From Microvirga ossetica (GTDB lineage: Bacteria > Pseudomonadota > Alphaproteobacteria > Rhizobiales > Beijerinckiaceae), in NCBI RefSeq assembly GCF_002741015.1, contig NZ_CP016616.1, positions 4,187,501-4,251,500 on the forward strand: a DNA stretch of 64,000 bases. The letters run 5' to 3'. A program made the translations under genes and the position numbers. Positions 44,701-54,585 of the stretch are shown here, piece by piece. The notes under the pieces are model-generated. The model was given only the letters and a program-made list of their open reading frames with translations, ran no database searches and was not told where the DNA came from. Position 1 is the stretch's first letter, and each line of letters opens with the position of its first letter.

Positions 44701-46290
44701 ATGGCACGCTTGCGCAGCATTCTGCAGGCATTCGTTCTGCTGATCGGCATGGCATCCGCCGCCGTCGCCGGACCCTACGAAGACGCATTGCCGAAATTCG
44801 CCGCCGACAGCTACTCCGATACTGAGGCTGCCATCGGCGCCGTCGCCGGCAGCGGACATCCCCTGTCCCTGAAGCTGGTCGAAGCCCTGCGCGATGGGCA
44901 GCTGTTGATGGCCGGTGGGCAGGTCTACATCCGCGATGCCGCCGGCAAGTCCGTCGATGCTGCGACGGGCCAGGCCGCCGAACCCGCCGCAGGCGCCAAG
45001 CCCGTGCGGCTCAACAACCGCGTTCGCCGCGCCGTCGAAGCGGCGCTCGGCAGCATGACCCTGCTCAGCTCCGATGCCGGAACCCGCCTCGATGCCGCCC
45101 GCGCCGTCTTCCGCTCCCGCGATGCCGCCGCCTTGCCGACCCTCGAGCAAGCCATTGCAAAGGAGGGCGAAGGCAATGTGAAAGTGGCCCTCGAAAATGC
45201 GCGCGCCGCTATCCTTCTCAATAAGGCGGATGCTTCCGCTCCCGAAAAAATCTCCGCCATCGAAACATTAAAGGCTCGCGGCAACCAGGACGCCCTGGCG
45301 CTTCTCACGAACCTGCCGACCGGCACCCCGGCCGATGTCGCTGAGGCTGCTGCCAAGGCCGCCGAAGGCATCCGCAGCAGGCTCGCGCTCTGGAATGCCG
45401 TCCAGAATGTCTGGTACGGCGTGTCGCTCGGTTCCGTTCTTCTGCTCGCGGCTATCGGTCTCTCGATCACGTTCGGCACCATGGGCGTCATCAACATGGC
45501 CCATGGCGAGATGGTCATGATCGGAGCCTACACGACCTTCATCGTGCAGGAGCTGATCCGCACCCATGCGCCATACCTGTTCGGCTCCTCGCTCTTCATC
45601 GCGCTGCCGCTGGCCTTCCTCGTCGCCGGCCTGATCGGCATCCTGATCGAGCGCACGGTCATCCGGTTCCTGTATGGACGGCCCCTCGAGACGCTTCTCG
45701 CAACCTGGGGCATCTCGCTCATTCTGCAGCAGGGCGTGCGCACGATCTTCGGCCCCACCAACCGCGAGGTCGGAACCCCGGCCTGGATGAGCGGCGCTTT
45801 GGAGATCGGAGGCTTGAGCCTCACCTACAACCGCATCGCCATCGTGATCTTCGCCTTTTCCGTCTTTGCCATCCTGCTGCTCGTGCTGCGCTACACATCG
45901 CTCGGCCTGTTCGTGCGCGCGGTCACGCAGAACCGGCGCATGGCGGGCTCCATGGGCATCCGCACGAACCGGATCGACGCCCTGGCCTTCGGCCTCGGCT
46001 CGGGTGTGGCCGGCATTGCCGGAGTGGCGCTGTCGCAGATCGACAATGTCAGCCCGAATCTCGGGCAGGGCTATATCATCGACAGCTTCATGGTGGTGGT
46101 GTTCGGCGGCGTCGGCAACCTTTGGGGGACGCTCGTCGGCGCCATGACGCTCGGCATCGCGAACAAGCTGCTCGAGCCCTATGCCGGCGCCGTGCTCGGC
46201 AAGATCGTGCTGCTGATCGCCATCATCCTGTTCATTCAAAGGCGTCCGCGCGGCCTCTTCGCGCTCAAAGGCAGGGCGGTCGAAGCATGA
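44701..46290 (+). CDS. urtB: Urea ABC transporter permease UrtB
   Basis: A 529-residue UrtB. It has a signal-like N-terminus and an extracytoplasmic region of about 220 residues, the feature that distinguishes UrtB from ordinary LivH. The permease domain follows, with GLSITFGTMGVINMAHGEMV and FGGVGNLWGTLVGAMTLG, each typical of LivH-type proteins. The C-terminus overlaps the urtC start by four bases. With UrtC it forms the membrane channel for urea import. Length and domain order are normal for the family. Confidence 0.95.
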   Translation: MARLRSILQAFVLLIGMASAAVAGPYEDALPKFAADSYSDTEAAIGAVAGSGHPLSLKLVEALRDGQLLMAGGQVYIRDAAGKSVDAATGQAAEPAAGAKPVRLNNRVRRAVEAALGSMTLLSSDAGTRLDAARAVFRSRDAAALPTLEQAIAKEGEGNVKVALENARAAILLNKADASAPEKISAIETLKARGNQDALALLTNLPTGTPADVAEAAAKAAEGIRSRLALWNAVQNVWYGVSLGSVLLLAAIGLSITFGTMGVINMAHGEMVMIGAYTTFIVQELIRTHAPYLFGSSLFIALPLAFLVAGLIGILIERTVIRFLYGRPLETLLATWGISLILQQGVRTIFGPTNREVGTPAWMSGALEIGGLSLTYNRIAIVIFAFSVFAILLLVLRYTSLGLFVRAVTQNRRMAGSMGIRTNRIDALAFGLGSGVAGIAGVALSQIDNVSPNLGQGYIIDSFMVVVFGGVGNLWGTLVGAMTLGIANKLLEPYAGAVLGKIVLLIAIILFIQRRPRGLFALKGRAVEA

Positions 46291-47423
46291 CAAAGCAAAC
46301 CTTGCTCGACGCTCAGAGCATCGCCGTCCTGTGCCTGCTGGCGGCGGCAGCCATTCTCGTGCCGGTGCTGAATGTCGCCGTGGATCCCGGCTCCCCGCTG
46401 CACCTGTCCGACCATCTCGTGCCGCTGCTCGGCAAATACATCTCTTTCGCTCTGCTCGCCCTGTCGGTCGATCTCATCTGGGGCTTCTGCGGCATCCTCT
46501 CCCTGGGGCACGGCGCCTTCTTCGCGCTCGGCGGCTATGCCATGGGCATGTATCTCATGCGTCAGATCGGGCCGCGCGGCGTCTATTCCGACCCGATCCT
46601 CCCGGATTTCATGGTGTTCCTGAACTGGAAGGAACTGCCGTGGTTCTGGCAGGGCTTCGACTGGTTTCCCTTCGCTGCCATCATGGTGCTGCTCGTGCCG
46701 GGCATCCTCGCCTTCGTGTTCGGCTGGTTCGCCTTCCGCTCGCGGGTCACCGGCGTCTATCTCTCCATCATCACGCAGGCCATGACCTTCGCGCTCATGC
46801 TGGCCTTCTTCCGCAATGACATGGGCTTTGGCGGCAATAACGGCCTCACCGACTTCAAGGACATCCTGGGTTTTCCGATCCAGTCCTCCTCGACCCGCAT
46901 CGTGCTTTTCATTCTCTCGGTGGCGGCGCTCGCCGGCGGCTATCTGCTCTGCCGCTGGGTCGTGACATCCAAGTTCGGCAAGGTGCTCGTGGCGGTGCGC
47001 GACGCCGAAAGCCGCACCCGCTTCCTCGGATACCGGGTCGAGCACTACAAGCTTGCCGCCTTCACCCTCTCGGCGATGTTGGCAGGCGTCGCCGGCGCGC
47101 TCTACGTGCCGCAGGTCGGCATCATCAATCCGAGCGAATTCGCGCCGGCCAATTCCATCGAGGTCGTGATCTGGGTGGCCGTCGGCGGGCGCGGCACGCT
47201 GGCAGGCCCCATCCTTGGCGCGCTTCTGGTCAATGCGGGCAAGACCTGGTTCACCGGCATGCTGCCGGAGTTCTGGCTCTTCGCGCTCGGCGGCCTCTTC
47301 GTCTTCGTCACGCTGTTCATGCCGCGCGGCATCCTGGGAGCGGCAAAGGATTTCTGGGACTGGACGAGGCAGCGACTGCGATCGCCGGCGGTGCCGGAGC
47401 CTGTCTCGCAGGCGGCGGAGTAA
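46287..47423 (+). CDS. urtC: Urea ABC transporter permease UrtC
   Basis: A 378-residue LivM-type permease of the urea transporter. Key stretches are LLALSVDLIWGFCGILSLGH near residue 55, FFRNDMGFGGNNGLTDFKDI, a marker of UrtC, and VAVGGRGTLAGPILGALLVN near the end. About ten membrane segments are visible. ATG 46287 overlaps the urtB stop, and the next gene begins three bases after its stop. A much longer reading frame starting near 46122 overlaps urtB and is not the gene start. Confidence 0.95.
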   Translation: MTKQTLLDAQSIAVLCLLAAAAILVPVLNVAVDPGSPLHLSDHLVPLLGKYISFALLALSVDLIWGFCGILSLGHGAFFALGGYAMGMYLMRQIGPRGVYSDPILPDFMVFLNWKELPWFWQGFDWFPFAAIMVLLVPGILAFVFGWFAFRSRVTGVYLSIITQAMTFALMLAFFRNDMGFGGNNGLTDFKDILGFPIQSSSTRIVLFILSVAALAGGYLLCRWVVTSKFGKVLVAVRDAESRTRFLGYRVEHYKLAAFTLSAMLAGVAGALYVPQVGIINPSEFAPANSIEVVIWVAVGGRGTLAGPILGALLVNAGKTWFTGMLPEFWLFALGGLFVFVTLFMPRGILGAAKDFWDWTRQRLRSPAVPEPVSQAAE

Positions 47424-47426
47424 GTC

Positions 47427-48179
47427 ATGAGCGCACCCGTCACCCCCGCGCTTCTCTATCTCGACAATGTCTCGGTGTCCTTCGACGGCTTTCGGGCGCT
47501 GAATGCGCTGTCGCTTGCCGTCGATCACGCCGAGATGCGCGCCATCATCGGGCCGAATGGGGCCGGCAAGACCACGATGATGGACGTGATCACGGGAAAG
47601 ACGCGGCCGAACGAAGGCACGGCATTGTTCGAGGGTTCGCACGATCTGACCGCGCTCGATGAGGCGGCCATTGCCGAACTCGGCATCGGCCGCAAGTTCC
47701 AGACGCCGACCGTGTTCGACATGCACTCAGTCGAAGACAACATTCTTCTGGCCCTCAAGGAGAACCGCTCTCCCTTCGCGACCCTGCTCTCACGGCGAAC
47801 GGCGCAGGAGCGTGAGCGGATCGATGCCCTTCTGGAGCGGGTTCGGCTTACGGGGCAACGTCACCGCAAGGCGGGCGAATTGTCTCACGGCCAGAAGCAA
47901 TGGCTCGAGATCGGCATGCTGCTGGCGCAGCAGCCCAAGCTCCTGCTGATCGACGAGCCGGCCGCCGGCATGACCGATCAGGAAACCGCCGATACGGCCG
48001 ATCTGCTGCGCGACATCGCCAGGACCCAGGCCGTGATCGTCGTGGAACACGACATGACCTTCGTGCGCGATCTCGATGTGAAGGTCACCTGTCTTCACGA
48101 AGGCACCGTTCTGGCCGAGGGAACCCTCGATGCTGTCAGCGCCAACGAGCGCGTGGTGGAGGTCTATCTGGGACGATGA
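47427..48179 (+). CDS. urtD: Urea ABC transporter ATP-binding protein UrtD
   Basis: A 250-residue LivG-like ATPase. The Walker A motif is GPNGAGKTT, the ABC signature is LSHGQKQWLEIGMLLAQ, Walker B is LLLIDEPAAGM and the switch His is in VVEHDM. The signature with HGQKQWLE rather than SGGQ is characteristic of UrtD. It powers urea import together with UrtE, whose ATG overlaps its stop by four bases. Confidence 0.96.
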   Translation: MSAPVTPALLYLDNVSVSFDGFRALNALSLAVDHAEMRAIIGPNGAGKTTMMDVITGKTRPNEGTALFEGSHDLTALDEAAIAELGIGRKFQTPTVFDMHSVEDNILLALKENRSPFATLLSRRTAQERERIDALLERVRLTGQRHRKAGELSHGQKQWLEIGMLLAQQPKLLLIDEPAAGMTDQETADTADLLRDIARTQAVIVVEHDMTFVRDLDVKVTCLHEGTVLAEGTLDAVSANERVVEVYLGR

Positions 48180-48877
48180 CGATGCTTTCAGTCGAAAACC
48201 TGTCCCTGTACTACGGCGCGGCGCAGGCCCTGCGCGGCGTGTCCGTGTCCGCCTCCCTCGGCGAGGTCACCTGCGTGCTCGGCCGCAACGGTGTCGGCAA
48301 GACATCGCTTCTGCGCGCGATTGCAGGGCATCGGCCGATTTCGGGCGGCAGCATTTTGTTCGAGGGCCGCGACATCGCGCGGCTGAAACCGTTCGAGCGT
48401 GCGGCGCTCGGGATCGCCTACGTGCCTCAGGGGCGTGAGATCTTTCCGCTCCTGACCGTGAAGGAAAATCTCGAGACCGGCTTTGCGCCGCTGAAGCGTG
48501 GCGAGAAGACGGTTCCCGAAGAGGTTTTCGAACTTTTCCCGGTGCTGAAATCCATGCTTGGCCGGCGCGGCGGCGATCTGTCGGGTGGGCAGCAGCAGCA
48601 GCTTGCCATCGGGCGGGCGCTCGTCACGCGTCCGCGCCTGCTCGTGCTCGACGAGCCGACCGAAGGCATCCAGCCCTCGATCATCAAGGATATCGGGCGG
48701 GCGATTACCTACTTGCGCGAACGGAAGGATATGGCCATCCTCCTCGTCGAGCAATATTTCGACTTCGCCCGCGACCTAGCCGACCGGTTCGTGGTGATGG
48801 AGCGCGGCGAGATCGTTCAGCACGGCGACCGCTCGGCGCTTGAGGGAGACGATGTACGTCAGCGCCTGGCCATTTGA
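48176..48877 (+). CDS. urtE: Urea ABC transporter ATP-binding protein UrtE
   Basis: A 233-residue LivF-like ATPase. Walker A is GRNGVGKTS, the signature is LSGGQQQQLAIGRALV, Walker B is LLVLDEPTEGIQPSI, and EQYFDFARDLADR near the C-terminus is a UrtE mark. It starts at ATG 48176, overlapping urtD; a second ATG at 48182 is possible. Its last 26 bases overlap the start of ureD, so urea import and urease assembly are joined in one transcript. Confidence 0.96.
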   Translation: MTMLSVENLSLYYGAAQALRGVSVSASLGEVTCVLGRNGVGKTSLLRAIAGHRPISGGSILFEGRDIARLKPFERAALGIAYVPQGREIFPLLTVKENLETGFAPLKRGEKTVPEEVFELFPVLKSMLGRRGGDLSGGQQQQLAIGRALVTRPRLLVLDEPTEGIQPSIIKDIGRAITYLRERKDMAILLVEQYFDFARDLADRFVVMERGEIVQHGDRSALEGDDVRQRLAI

Positions 48878-49706
48878 AGCCGCCTCCCAGCTCCCGTCTG
48901 CACAACGTCAGCGAGCCGTCGGTCGTGTTGCATTCAGTGCAATTGAACTCGACGGCCGCACGCGACCCATGCGGATCGAGGAGAGCGGATCCATGCGGAT
49001 CAGGCTCCCGAAAGGCGAGGGGAATGGGATCGACGCCGTTCTCGTCAACACGGCCGGCGGTATCGCCTGCGGCGACCGCTTCTCCGTGGCGATCGAGGCG
49101 CAGGCCGGTGCCTCGGTGACGGTCGCGACACCGGCCGCTGAAAAGGTCTATCGGTCGGATGGGCCGGTTGCGGAGTTGAACGTCAACCTAATGCTTCACG
49201 ACAAGGCTCGCCTCGACTGGCTGCCGCAGGAAACCATTCTGTTCGACCGGGCGCGTCTCGTGCGGCGGCTCGATGTGAGGATGCCGGAGACGGCGTGCCT
49301 GACCCTGTTCGAAGCGGTCGTCTTCGGGCGGGAGGCGAGGGCGGAGCAGATCGAGGACGGCCTGTTCGAGGATCGCTGGCGCATCCGGCGTAGCGACCGC
49401 CTTGTCTATGCCGATACGCTGCGGCTCGCCGGACCCATTGCCGATCTGCTGCGGAAGCCTAGCGTCGGTAAAGGCGCGCGCGCTGTCGCGACCCTGATCC
49501 ATGTGGCGCCGGATGCGGAAGCGCGCCTCGAATCCATGCGCGACCACTTGGCCTCCGTCGACGGCTGCGACGCTGCCGCCAGCGCCTGGAACGGGCTTCT
49601 CGCCGTGCGCTTCTGCGCTGAAAAGATCGAAGCGCTTCGCGCCGCGGCCATTCCTTTCCTTGTTGCCTTTCGCGGCGAACCTCTGCCTCGTGTCTGGCTC
49701 AGCTAG
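48852..49706 (+). CDS. ureD: Urease accessory protein UreD
   Basis: A 284-residue UreD, the scaffold that binds apo-urease and receives UreF and UreG for nickel insertion. Typical features are the N-terminal RQRAVGRVAF, NTAGGIACGDRF and TPAAEKVYRSDG, then WLPQETILFDRARL and GREAR in the central part. ATG 48852 follows GAGGGAGACG. It overlaps urtE by 26 bases in another frame, and the fused ureAB gene starts nine bases after its stop. Confidence 0.94.
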   Translation: MYVSAWPFEAASQLPSAQRQRAVGRVAFSAIELDGRTRPMRIEESGSMRIRLPKGEGNGIDAVLVNTAGGIACGDRFSVAIEAQAGASVTVATPAAEKVYRSDGPVAELNVNLMLHDKARLDWLPQETILFDRARLVRRLDVRMPETACLTLFEAVVFGREARAEQIEDGLFEDRWRIRRSDRLVYADTLRLAGPIADLLRKPSVGKGARAVATLIHVAPDAEARLESMRDHLASVDGCDAAASAWNGLLAVRFCAEKIEALRAAAIPFLVAFRGEPLPRVWLS

Positions 49707-49715
49707 GGTCGAACC

Positions 49716-50336
49716 ATGCAACTCACACCTCGTGAAAAAGACAAGCTCCTGATCGCCATGGCCGCCATGGTCGCCCGACGCCGGCTGGAGCGCGGCGTGA
49801 AGCTCAATCATCCGGAAGCGATCGCGCTCATCACCGATACGGTCGTGGAGGGAGCACGCGATGGGCGCTCCGTCGCCGAGTTGATGGAGGCAGGCGCCCA
49901 CGTGATCACGGCCGATCAGGTGATGGAAGGCATCGCCGAGATGATCCACGACGTGCAGGTGGAGGCGACCTTTCCCGATGGCACCAAGCTCGTCACCGTG
50001 CATCATCCGATCCGCGGCGCGGCCTCCAAAAACGTGCCCGGCGAGGTGACGACGCAGGAGGGCGAGATCGTCTTCAACGAAGGCGCCGAGCGCATGGTTA
50101 TCACCGTGGCCAACACGGGGGATCGCCCGATCCAGGTCGGAAGCCATTATCATTTCTTCGAGACAAATCCGGCTCTCTCCTTCGACCGGGACAAGGCGCG
50201 CGGCATGCGCCTCGACGTCGCGCCCGGCACGGCGGTGCGCTTCGAGCCCGGTTCGACCCGCGAGGTGGTGCTCGTGCCGCTGTCCGGCAAGCGCGAGGTC
50301 TACGGGTTCCGCCAAGGCGTGATGGGAGCGCTCTGA
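49716..50336 (+). CDS. Fused urease gamma and beta subunits (UreA-UreB)
   Basis: A 206-residue protein carrying both small urease subunits. Residues 1 to about 100 are gamma: [43 protein letters not shown]. Residues about 108-206 are beta: [43 protein letters not shown]. The join replaces the separate stop and start found in most operons and keeps both domains full length, as in the fused small subunit of Helicobacter. The gene abuts ureC with a one-base overlap (TGATG). Together with UreC it forms the hydrolase that splits urea to ammonia and carbamate. Confidence 0.95.
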   Translation: MQLTPREKDKLLIAMAAMVARRRLERGVKLNHPEAIALITDTVVEGARDGRSVAELMEAGAHVITADQVMEGIAEMIHDVQVEATFPDGTKLVTVHHPIRGAASKNVPGEVTTQEGEIVFNEGAERMVITVANTGDRPIQVGSHYHFFETNPALSFDRDKARGMRLDVAPGTAVRFEPGSTREVVLVPLSGKREVYGFRQGVMGAL

Positions 50337-52063
50337 TGTCGAATGCACGAAAGCCCGCTTCCCTTCCGCGCTCCGGCTATGCGGATATGTTCGGTCCGAC
50401 GACGGGCGACAAGATTCGCCTCGCCGATACGTCCCTCATGATCGAGGTGGAGAAGGATTTCACCACCTACGGCGAAGAGGTGAAGTTCGGAGGCGGCAAG
50501 GTCATTCGCGACGGCATGGGACAGGCGCAGACGACGCGCGCGGAGGGCGCCGTCGATACGGTGATCACCAATGCGGTCATCCTCGACCATTGGGGCATCG
50601 TGAAGGCCGATATCGGCATCAGGAGTGGCCGGATCGCCGCCATCGGCAAGGCCGGCAATCCGGACGTGCAGCCGAATGTCGACATCATCATCGGACCCGG
50701 CACGGAGATCATCGCCGGCGAAGGCAAGATCATCACCGCCGGCGGTTTCGATTCGCATATCCACTTCATCTGCCCGCAGCAGATCGAGGAGGCGCTGATG
50801 TCGGGCATTACCACCATGCTGGGCGGCGGAACCGGACCCGCGACCGGCACCTTCGCCACCACCTGCACGCCGGGGCCATGGCATATCGCGCGGATGATCG
50901 AGGCGGCGGATGCATTTCCGATGAACCTCGCCTTCACCGGCAAGGGCAATGCCTCGAGGCCCGGCGCGCTCGAGGAGATGATCCAGGCCGGCGCCTGTGC
51001 GCTGAAGCTGCACGAGGATTGGGGCACGACGCCGGCCGCCATCGATTGCTGCCTGTCGGTTGCGGATGCCTACGACGTGCAGGTGATGATCCACACCGAT
51101 ACGCTCAACGAATCCGGTTTCGTGGAGGATACGATCGCGGCCTTCAAGGGCCGCACAATCCACGCCTTCCACACGGAAGGCGCAGGCGGCGGGCATGCGC
51201 CGGACATCATCAAGGTGGCAGGGCTTCCCAACGTGCTGCCGTCCTCCACCAACCCGACCCGGCCCTATACGGTGAACACCATCGACGAACATCTCGACAT
51301 GCTCATGGTCTGCCACCACCTGTCGCCGTCGATCCCGGAAGATCTCGCCTTCGCCGAGAGCCGCATCCGCAGGGAGACCATCGCTGCGGAGGACATCCTG
51401 CACGATATCGGCGCACTCTCGATGATGTCCTCCGACAGCCAGGCCATGGGCCGCGTCGGCGAGGTCATCATCCGCACCTGGCAGACCGCGCACAAGATGA
51501 AGGTCCAGCGCGGCGCGCTGCCGGGCGAGACCAGCGACAACGACAATTTCCGTGCCCGCCGCTACGTGGCGAAATACACGATCAATCCTGCCATCGCGCA
51601 CGGCGTCTCGAAGCATATCGGCTCGGTCGAGGTCGGGAAACTCGCCGATCTCGTGGTGTGGACGCCGGCCTTCTTCGGCGTGAAGCCCGATCTCATCGTC
51701 AAGGGCGGCGCCATCGCCGCAGCGATGATGGGCGATCCGAATGCCTCGATCCCGACGCCGCAGCCGGTCCATTACCGGCCGATGTTCGGCGCCTACGGCC
51801 GGGCGCTCTCCTCGACCTCTCTCACCTTCGTGTCGAAGGTGGCGACGGAGAATGGGCTTGCCGCGAAGCTCGGCATCCAGAAGCCGCTCGTCGCCGTCGA
51901 GAACACGCGCGGCGGCATCGGCAAGAAGGACATGATCCTGAACGATGCCACGCCCGCGATCGAGGTCGATCCCGAAACCTATGACGTTCGCGCCGACGGC
52001 GAATTGCTGGTCTGCGAGCCCGCAAAGGTCCTTCCCATGGCTCAACGCTATTTCCTGTTCTGA
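50336..52063 (+). CDS. ureC: Urease alpha (catalytic) subunit
   Basis: A 575-residue nickel-dependent catalytic subunit. Nickel ligands and catalytic residues are in place: His141 and His143 in [10 protein letters not shown], the carbamylated Lys224 in [10 protein letters not shown], His253 in [12 protein letters not shown], His279 in [14 protein letters not shown], the mobile-flap Cys326-His327-His328 in [12 protein letters not shown], and an Asp in [11 protein letters not shown]. Length is standard and there is no frame break, so the enzyme should be active once loaded by UreDEFG. It starts within the ureAB stop and ends one base before ureE. Confidence 0.97.
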   Translation: MSNARKPASLPRSGYADMFGPTTGDKIRLADTSLMIEVEKDFTTYGEEVKFGGGKVIRDGMGQAQTTRAEGAVDTVITNAVILDHWGIVKADIGIRSGRIAAIGKAGNPDVQPNVDIIIGPGTEIIAGEGKIITAGGFDSHIHFICPQQIEEALMSGITTMLGGGTGPATGTFATTCTPGPWHIARMIEAADAFPMNLAFTGKGNASRPGALEEMIQAGACALKLHEDWGTTPAAIDCCLSVADAYDVQVMIHTDTLNESGFVEDTIAAFKGRTIHAFHTEGAGGGHAPDIIKVAGLPNVLPSSTNPTRPYTVNTIDEHLDMLMVCHHLSPSIPEDLAFAESRIRRETIAAEDILHDIGALSMMSSDSQAMGRVGEVIIRTWQTAHKMKVQRGALPGETSDNDNFRARRYVAKYTINPAIAHGVSKHIGSVEVGKLADLVVWTPAFFGVKPDLIVKGGAIAAAMMGDPNASIPTPQPVHYRPMFGAYGRALSSTSLTFVSKVATENGLAAKLGIQKPLVAVENTRGGIGKKDMILNDATPAIEVDPETYDVRADGELLVCEPAKVLPMAQRYFLF

Positions 52064-52064
52064 C

Positions 52065-52544
52065 ATGATCCGCGCCACATCCATCATTCGCCGTGAATCG
52101 GTCGATCCGGACCGCATCGTCGACGTGATCACCCTCGACCACGGCGATCGCCATCGCCGCCGCATCCTGCTCAACGCCGATGGCGGAACGGCCTTCCTCC
52201 TCGACCTCGACCGGGCCGATGTGCTGGAAGACGGCGATGCCATCCGGCTGGAGAGCGGCTGGCTCGTCGAGGTGAAGGCTGCGCCCGAGCGCCTTGTCGA
52301 GATCCGCACCGAGGATGTGCTCGATCTCCTCACGCTCGCCTGGCATATCGGCAACCGGCACGTGCCGGCCGAGATCACGCGCGAGGCGATCTACATCACC
52401 TACGATCATGTGCTCGTCGACATGCTCGTCGGGCTCGGCGCCACGGTCGAGATCGTCGAGAGGCCGTTTTGCCCCGTGCGCGGGGCCTACCATCACCACG
52501 AGCATGGCGGTCACTCTCATCATCACGGGCATGGCCATGGATGA
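52065..52544 (+). CDS. ureE: Urease accessory protein UreE
   Basis: A 159-residue UreE, the metallochaperone that delivers nickel to UreG and urease. The N-terminal peptide-binding domain is followed by the metal domain with [16 protein letters not shown], where the dimer-interface His lies, and [12 protein letters not shown]. The C-terminal tail [18 protein letters not shown] is a nickel-storage sequence with ten His in eighteen residues. ATG 52065 lies just after ureC and the 3' end overlaps ureF. Confidence 0.94.
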   Translation: MIRATSIIRRESVDPDRIVDVITLDHGDRHRRRILLNADGGTAFLLDLDRADVLEDGDAIRLESGWLVEVKAAPERLVEIRTEDVLDLLTLAWHIGNRHVPAEITREAIYITYDHVLVDMLVGLGATVEIVERPFCPVRGAYHHHEHGGHSHHHGHGHG

Positions 52545-53238
52545 TGCCTCGGCAAAGCCGCTGCTGCATGACAGCGCCTCAGCGATCCTGCCGCTCTTCG
52601 CATGGCTGTCGCCATCCTATCCCGTCGGCTCCTATGCCTATTCGCATACGCTCGAATGGGCCGTGGAGGCCGGCGACGTGACCGACGAGGCGACGCTGGT
52701 CGCCTGGCTCGTCGATCTTCTCACCTTGGGTTTCGGGCGCAACGACGCCATCCTCCTGAACCATGCCTATCGCGCCGTGCGGGCGGGCGACCGCGCCGCC
52801 CTCGAAGAAGTCAACGAGCTGGCGCTCGCCCTCTCGCCGTCATCCGAACTTTACCTGGAAACGAGCCAGCAGGGGCGCAGCTTCCTCGACGCAACGCTTG
52901 CTGCCTGGCCCTCGCCGCGCCTGATTCCCCTTGAAGGCGACGTGGCCTTTCCCGTCGCGATCGGCATGGCCGCCGCAGCGCATGACATCCCGCTAGCGGT
53001 CACGATCGAGGCCTACCTGTTCGGTCTCGTACAGACTCTCGTCTCTGCCGCGATCCGCCTGGCGCCTATCGGGCAGACGGCAGGGATCCGCGTCTCCGCT
53101 GCGCTTGCCGGAACCGTGCGCGACATGGCGGGGCAGGGGATACGGCTCACGCTCGACGATATCGGCGGGGCGACCTTTCGGGCCGACCTCGGCTCCTTCC
53201 ACCACGAGAACCAGTATACGAGGCTTTTCCGCTCATGA
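52537..53238 (+). CDS. ureF: Urease accessory protein UreF
   Basis: A 233-residue helical protein that bridges UreD and UreG in the urease activation complex. [18 protein letters not shown] near residue 30 is the family's signature, and [22 protein letters not shown] is the conserved C-terminal helix pair. The start at ATG 52537 overlaps ureE by eight bases; ATG 52531 would add two residues. A longer open frame upstream lies within ureE and is not coding. It overlaps ureG by four bases. Confidence 0.93.
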   Translation: MDDASAKPLLHDSASAILPLFAWLSPSYPVGSYAYSHTLEWAVEAGDVTDEATLVAWLVDLLTLGFGRNDAILLNHAYRAVRAGDRAALEEVNELALALSPSSELYLETSQQGRSFLDATLAAWPSPRLIPLEGDVAFPVAIGMAAAAHDIPLAVTIEAYLFGLVQTLVSAAIRLAPIGQTAGIRVSAALAGTVRDMAGQGIRLTLDDIGGATFRADLGSFHHENQYTRLFRS

Positions 53239-53858
53239 CTTCTCATACGGGACCCCTTCGCGTCGGCATCGGCGGGCCGGTCGGCTCCGGCAAGACGGCG
53301 CTGATGGAAGCGCTCTGCAAGACCTTCCGCGCGCGCTACGACATCTGCGCCATCACCAACGACATCTACACCAAGGAGGATGCGCGTCTGCTGACGGTTG
53401 CGGGCGCCTTGCCGGTGGAGCGAATCATGGGCGTGGAAACCGGCGGCTGCCCGCATACGGCGATCCGCGAGGATGCGTCGATCAACCTCGCGGCCATCGC
53501 AACCATGCGCAAGCGCTTTCCGGCGCTCGACATCGTGCTGGTCGAATCCGGCGGCGACAATCTCGCGGCAACCTTCTCGCCCGAGCTTGCGGATCTGACG
53601 ATCTACGTCATCGACGTGGCCGGCGGCGAGAAGATCCCGCGCAAGGGCGGCCCCGGCATCACGCGCTCCGACCTTCTCGTGGTCAACAAGATCGACCTCG
53701 CGCCCTATGTGGGCGCCGATCTCGCGATCATGGAAGAGGACACGAAGCGCATGCGCGGCCAGCGTCCTTACGTGTTCAGCAACATCCGCGACGGCGTCGG
53801 CGTCGAAGCCATTGCGAAATTCATCGAAAAGGCGGGCGGTCTGTCCGCAACAAGCTAA
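53235..53858 (+). CDS. ureG: Urease accessory GTPase UreG
   Basis: A 207-residue SIMIBI-class GTPase that drives nickel insertion. The P-loop is [21 protein letters not shown] is the switch I region, [16 protein letters not shown] contains the Cys-Pro-His nickel site, and [11 protein letters not shown] plus [10 protein letters not shown] are the remaining guanine-binding motifs. All are intact. It overlaps ureF by four bases and precedes the HupE/UreJ gene by 11 bp. Confidence 0.97.
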   Translation: MTSHTGPLRVGIGGPVGSGKTALMEALCKTFRARYDICAITNDIYTKEDARLLTVAGALPVERIMGVETGGCPHTAIREDASINLAAIATMRKRFPALDIVLVESGGDNLAATFSPELADLTIYVIDVAGGEKIPRKGGPGITRSDLLVVNKIDLAPYVGADLAIMEEDTKRMRGQRPYVFSNIRDGVGVEAIAKFIEKAGGLSATS

Positions 53859-53869
53859 GGGGTTCCGTC

Positions 53870-54439
53870 ATGTTCAAGCGTTCTATTCTTGTTACAACGC
53901 TGCTGGTCGCTGCGACGCCGGCCCTCGCCCACACGGGCGTTCATTCGGCGTCGGGGTTCATGTCCGGCATCGCGCATCCCCTCGGCGGTCTCGATCATGC
54001 GCTCGCGATGATCGGCGTCGGTCTCTTCGCCGCGATGCTCGGCAGGCAGGCTTTATGGGCGCTTCCGTTGAGCTTCGTCGCGATGATGCTGATCGGCGGC
54101 GTGCTGGGCATGAGCGGCATCGATATTCCAGCTGTCGAGATCGGGATTACAGTCTCTGTCGTCGTTCTCGGCGCCGTCGTGTCGCTCGGTTGGCGCTGGC
54201 CGATAGCCGCGGCGATGGCACTTGTGGGAGCCTTTGCGACTTTCCACGGCTATGCCCATGGAGCAGAAATTCCGGCCGGCTCCGATGCAACGCTCTACAG
54301 CCTCGGATTTGCGCTTGCGAGCGTGATGCTGCATGTTCTGGGCATCGTTTTCGGGTTGCACTCCCTCCGCCATATGCAGGCTTTTCGATTGGCGGGTGCC
54401 GCTGTTGCCACGGCAGGCATTTTTCTCGTCTTCACCTAA
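53870..54439 (+). CDS. HupE/UreJ family membrane protein, probable nickel transporter
   Basis: A 189-residue protein with a cleavable signal peptide (cut near ALA, residue 20) and about six transmembrane helices. The mature N-terminus begins with HTGVHSASGFMSGIAHPLGG, followed by LDHALAMIGVG; this His/Asp pattern (HPxxGxDHxxAM) is the metal-binding mark of HupE/UreJ proteins. Behind ureG it most likely supplies nickel for urease. ATG 53870 follows AAGGGGTTC. It ends the operon, and a strong terminator lies 88 bp downstream. Confidence 0.9.
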   Translation: MFKRSILVTTLLVAATPALAHTGVHSASGFMSGIAHPLGGLDHALAMIGVGLFAAMLGRQALWALPLSFVAMMLIGGVLGMSGIDIPAVEIGITVSVVVLGAVVSLGWRWPIAAAMALVGAFATFHGYAHGAEIPAGSDATLYSLGFALASVMLHVLGIVFGLHSLRHMQAFRLAGAAVATAGIFLVFT

Positions 54440-54526
54440 AGCACGTTATCCGCAAAACGATCGGCTTGCCCTGAACGGCAACCGTCCCTGTTCGATGCCG
54501 ATGTTCAGAACGGCGACCGTTTAAAA

Positions 54527-54566
54527 CAACGAATCCCTGGCTCCTTCCGCAGCCAGGGATTCGTTG
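54527..54566. terminator. Bidirectional terminator hairpin
   Basis: CAACGAATCCCTGGCT pairs perfectly (16 bp) with AGCCAGGGATTCGTTG around an eight-base loop. It is preceded by TTTAAAA and sits between the convergent hupE/ureJ and Gly-rich genes, so it can end transcription from both sides. Confidence 0.8.
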
Positions 54567-54585
54567 CTCTGGAGGCTAGACAGCG

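Noticed and set aside
48840-48851. TTG start giving four extra residues on ureD
   Set aside because: ATG 48852 sits behind a strong GAGGGAGACG site; the upstream codons are part of that ribosome site.
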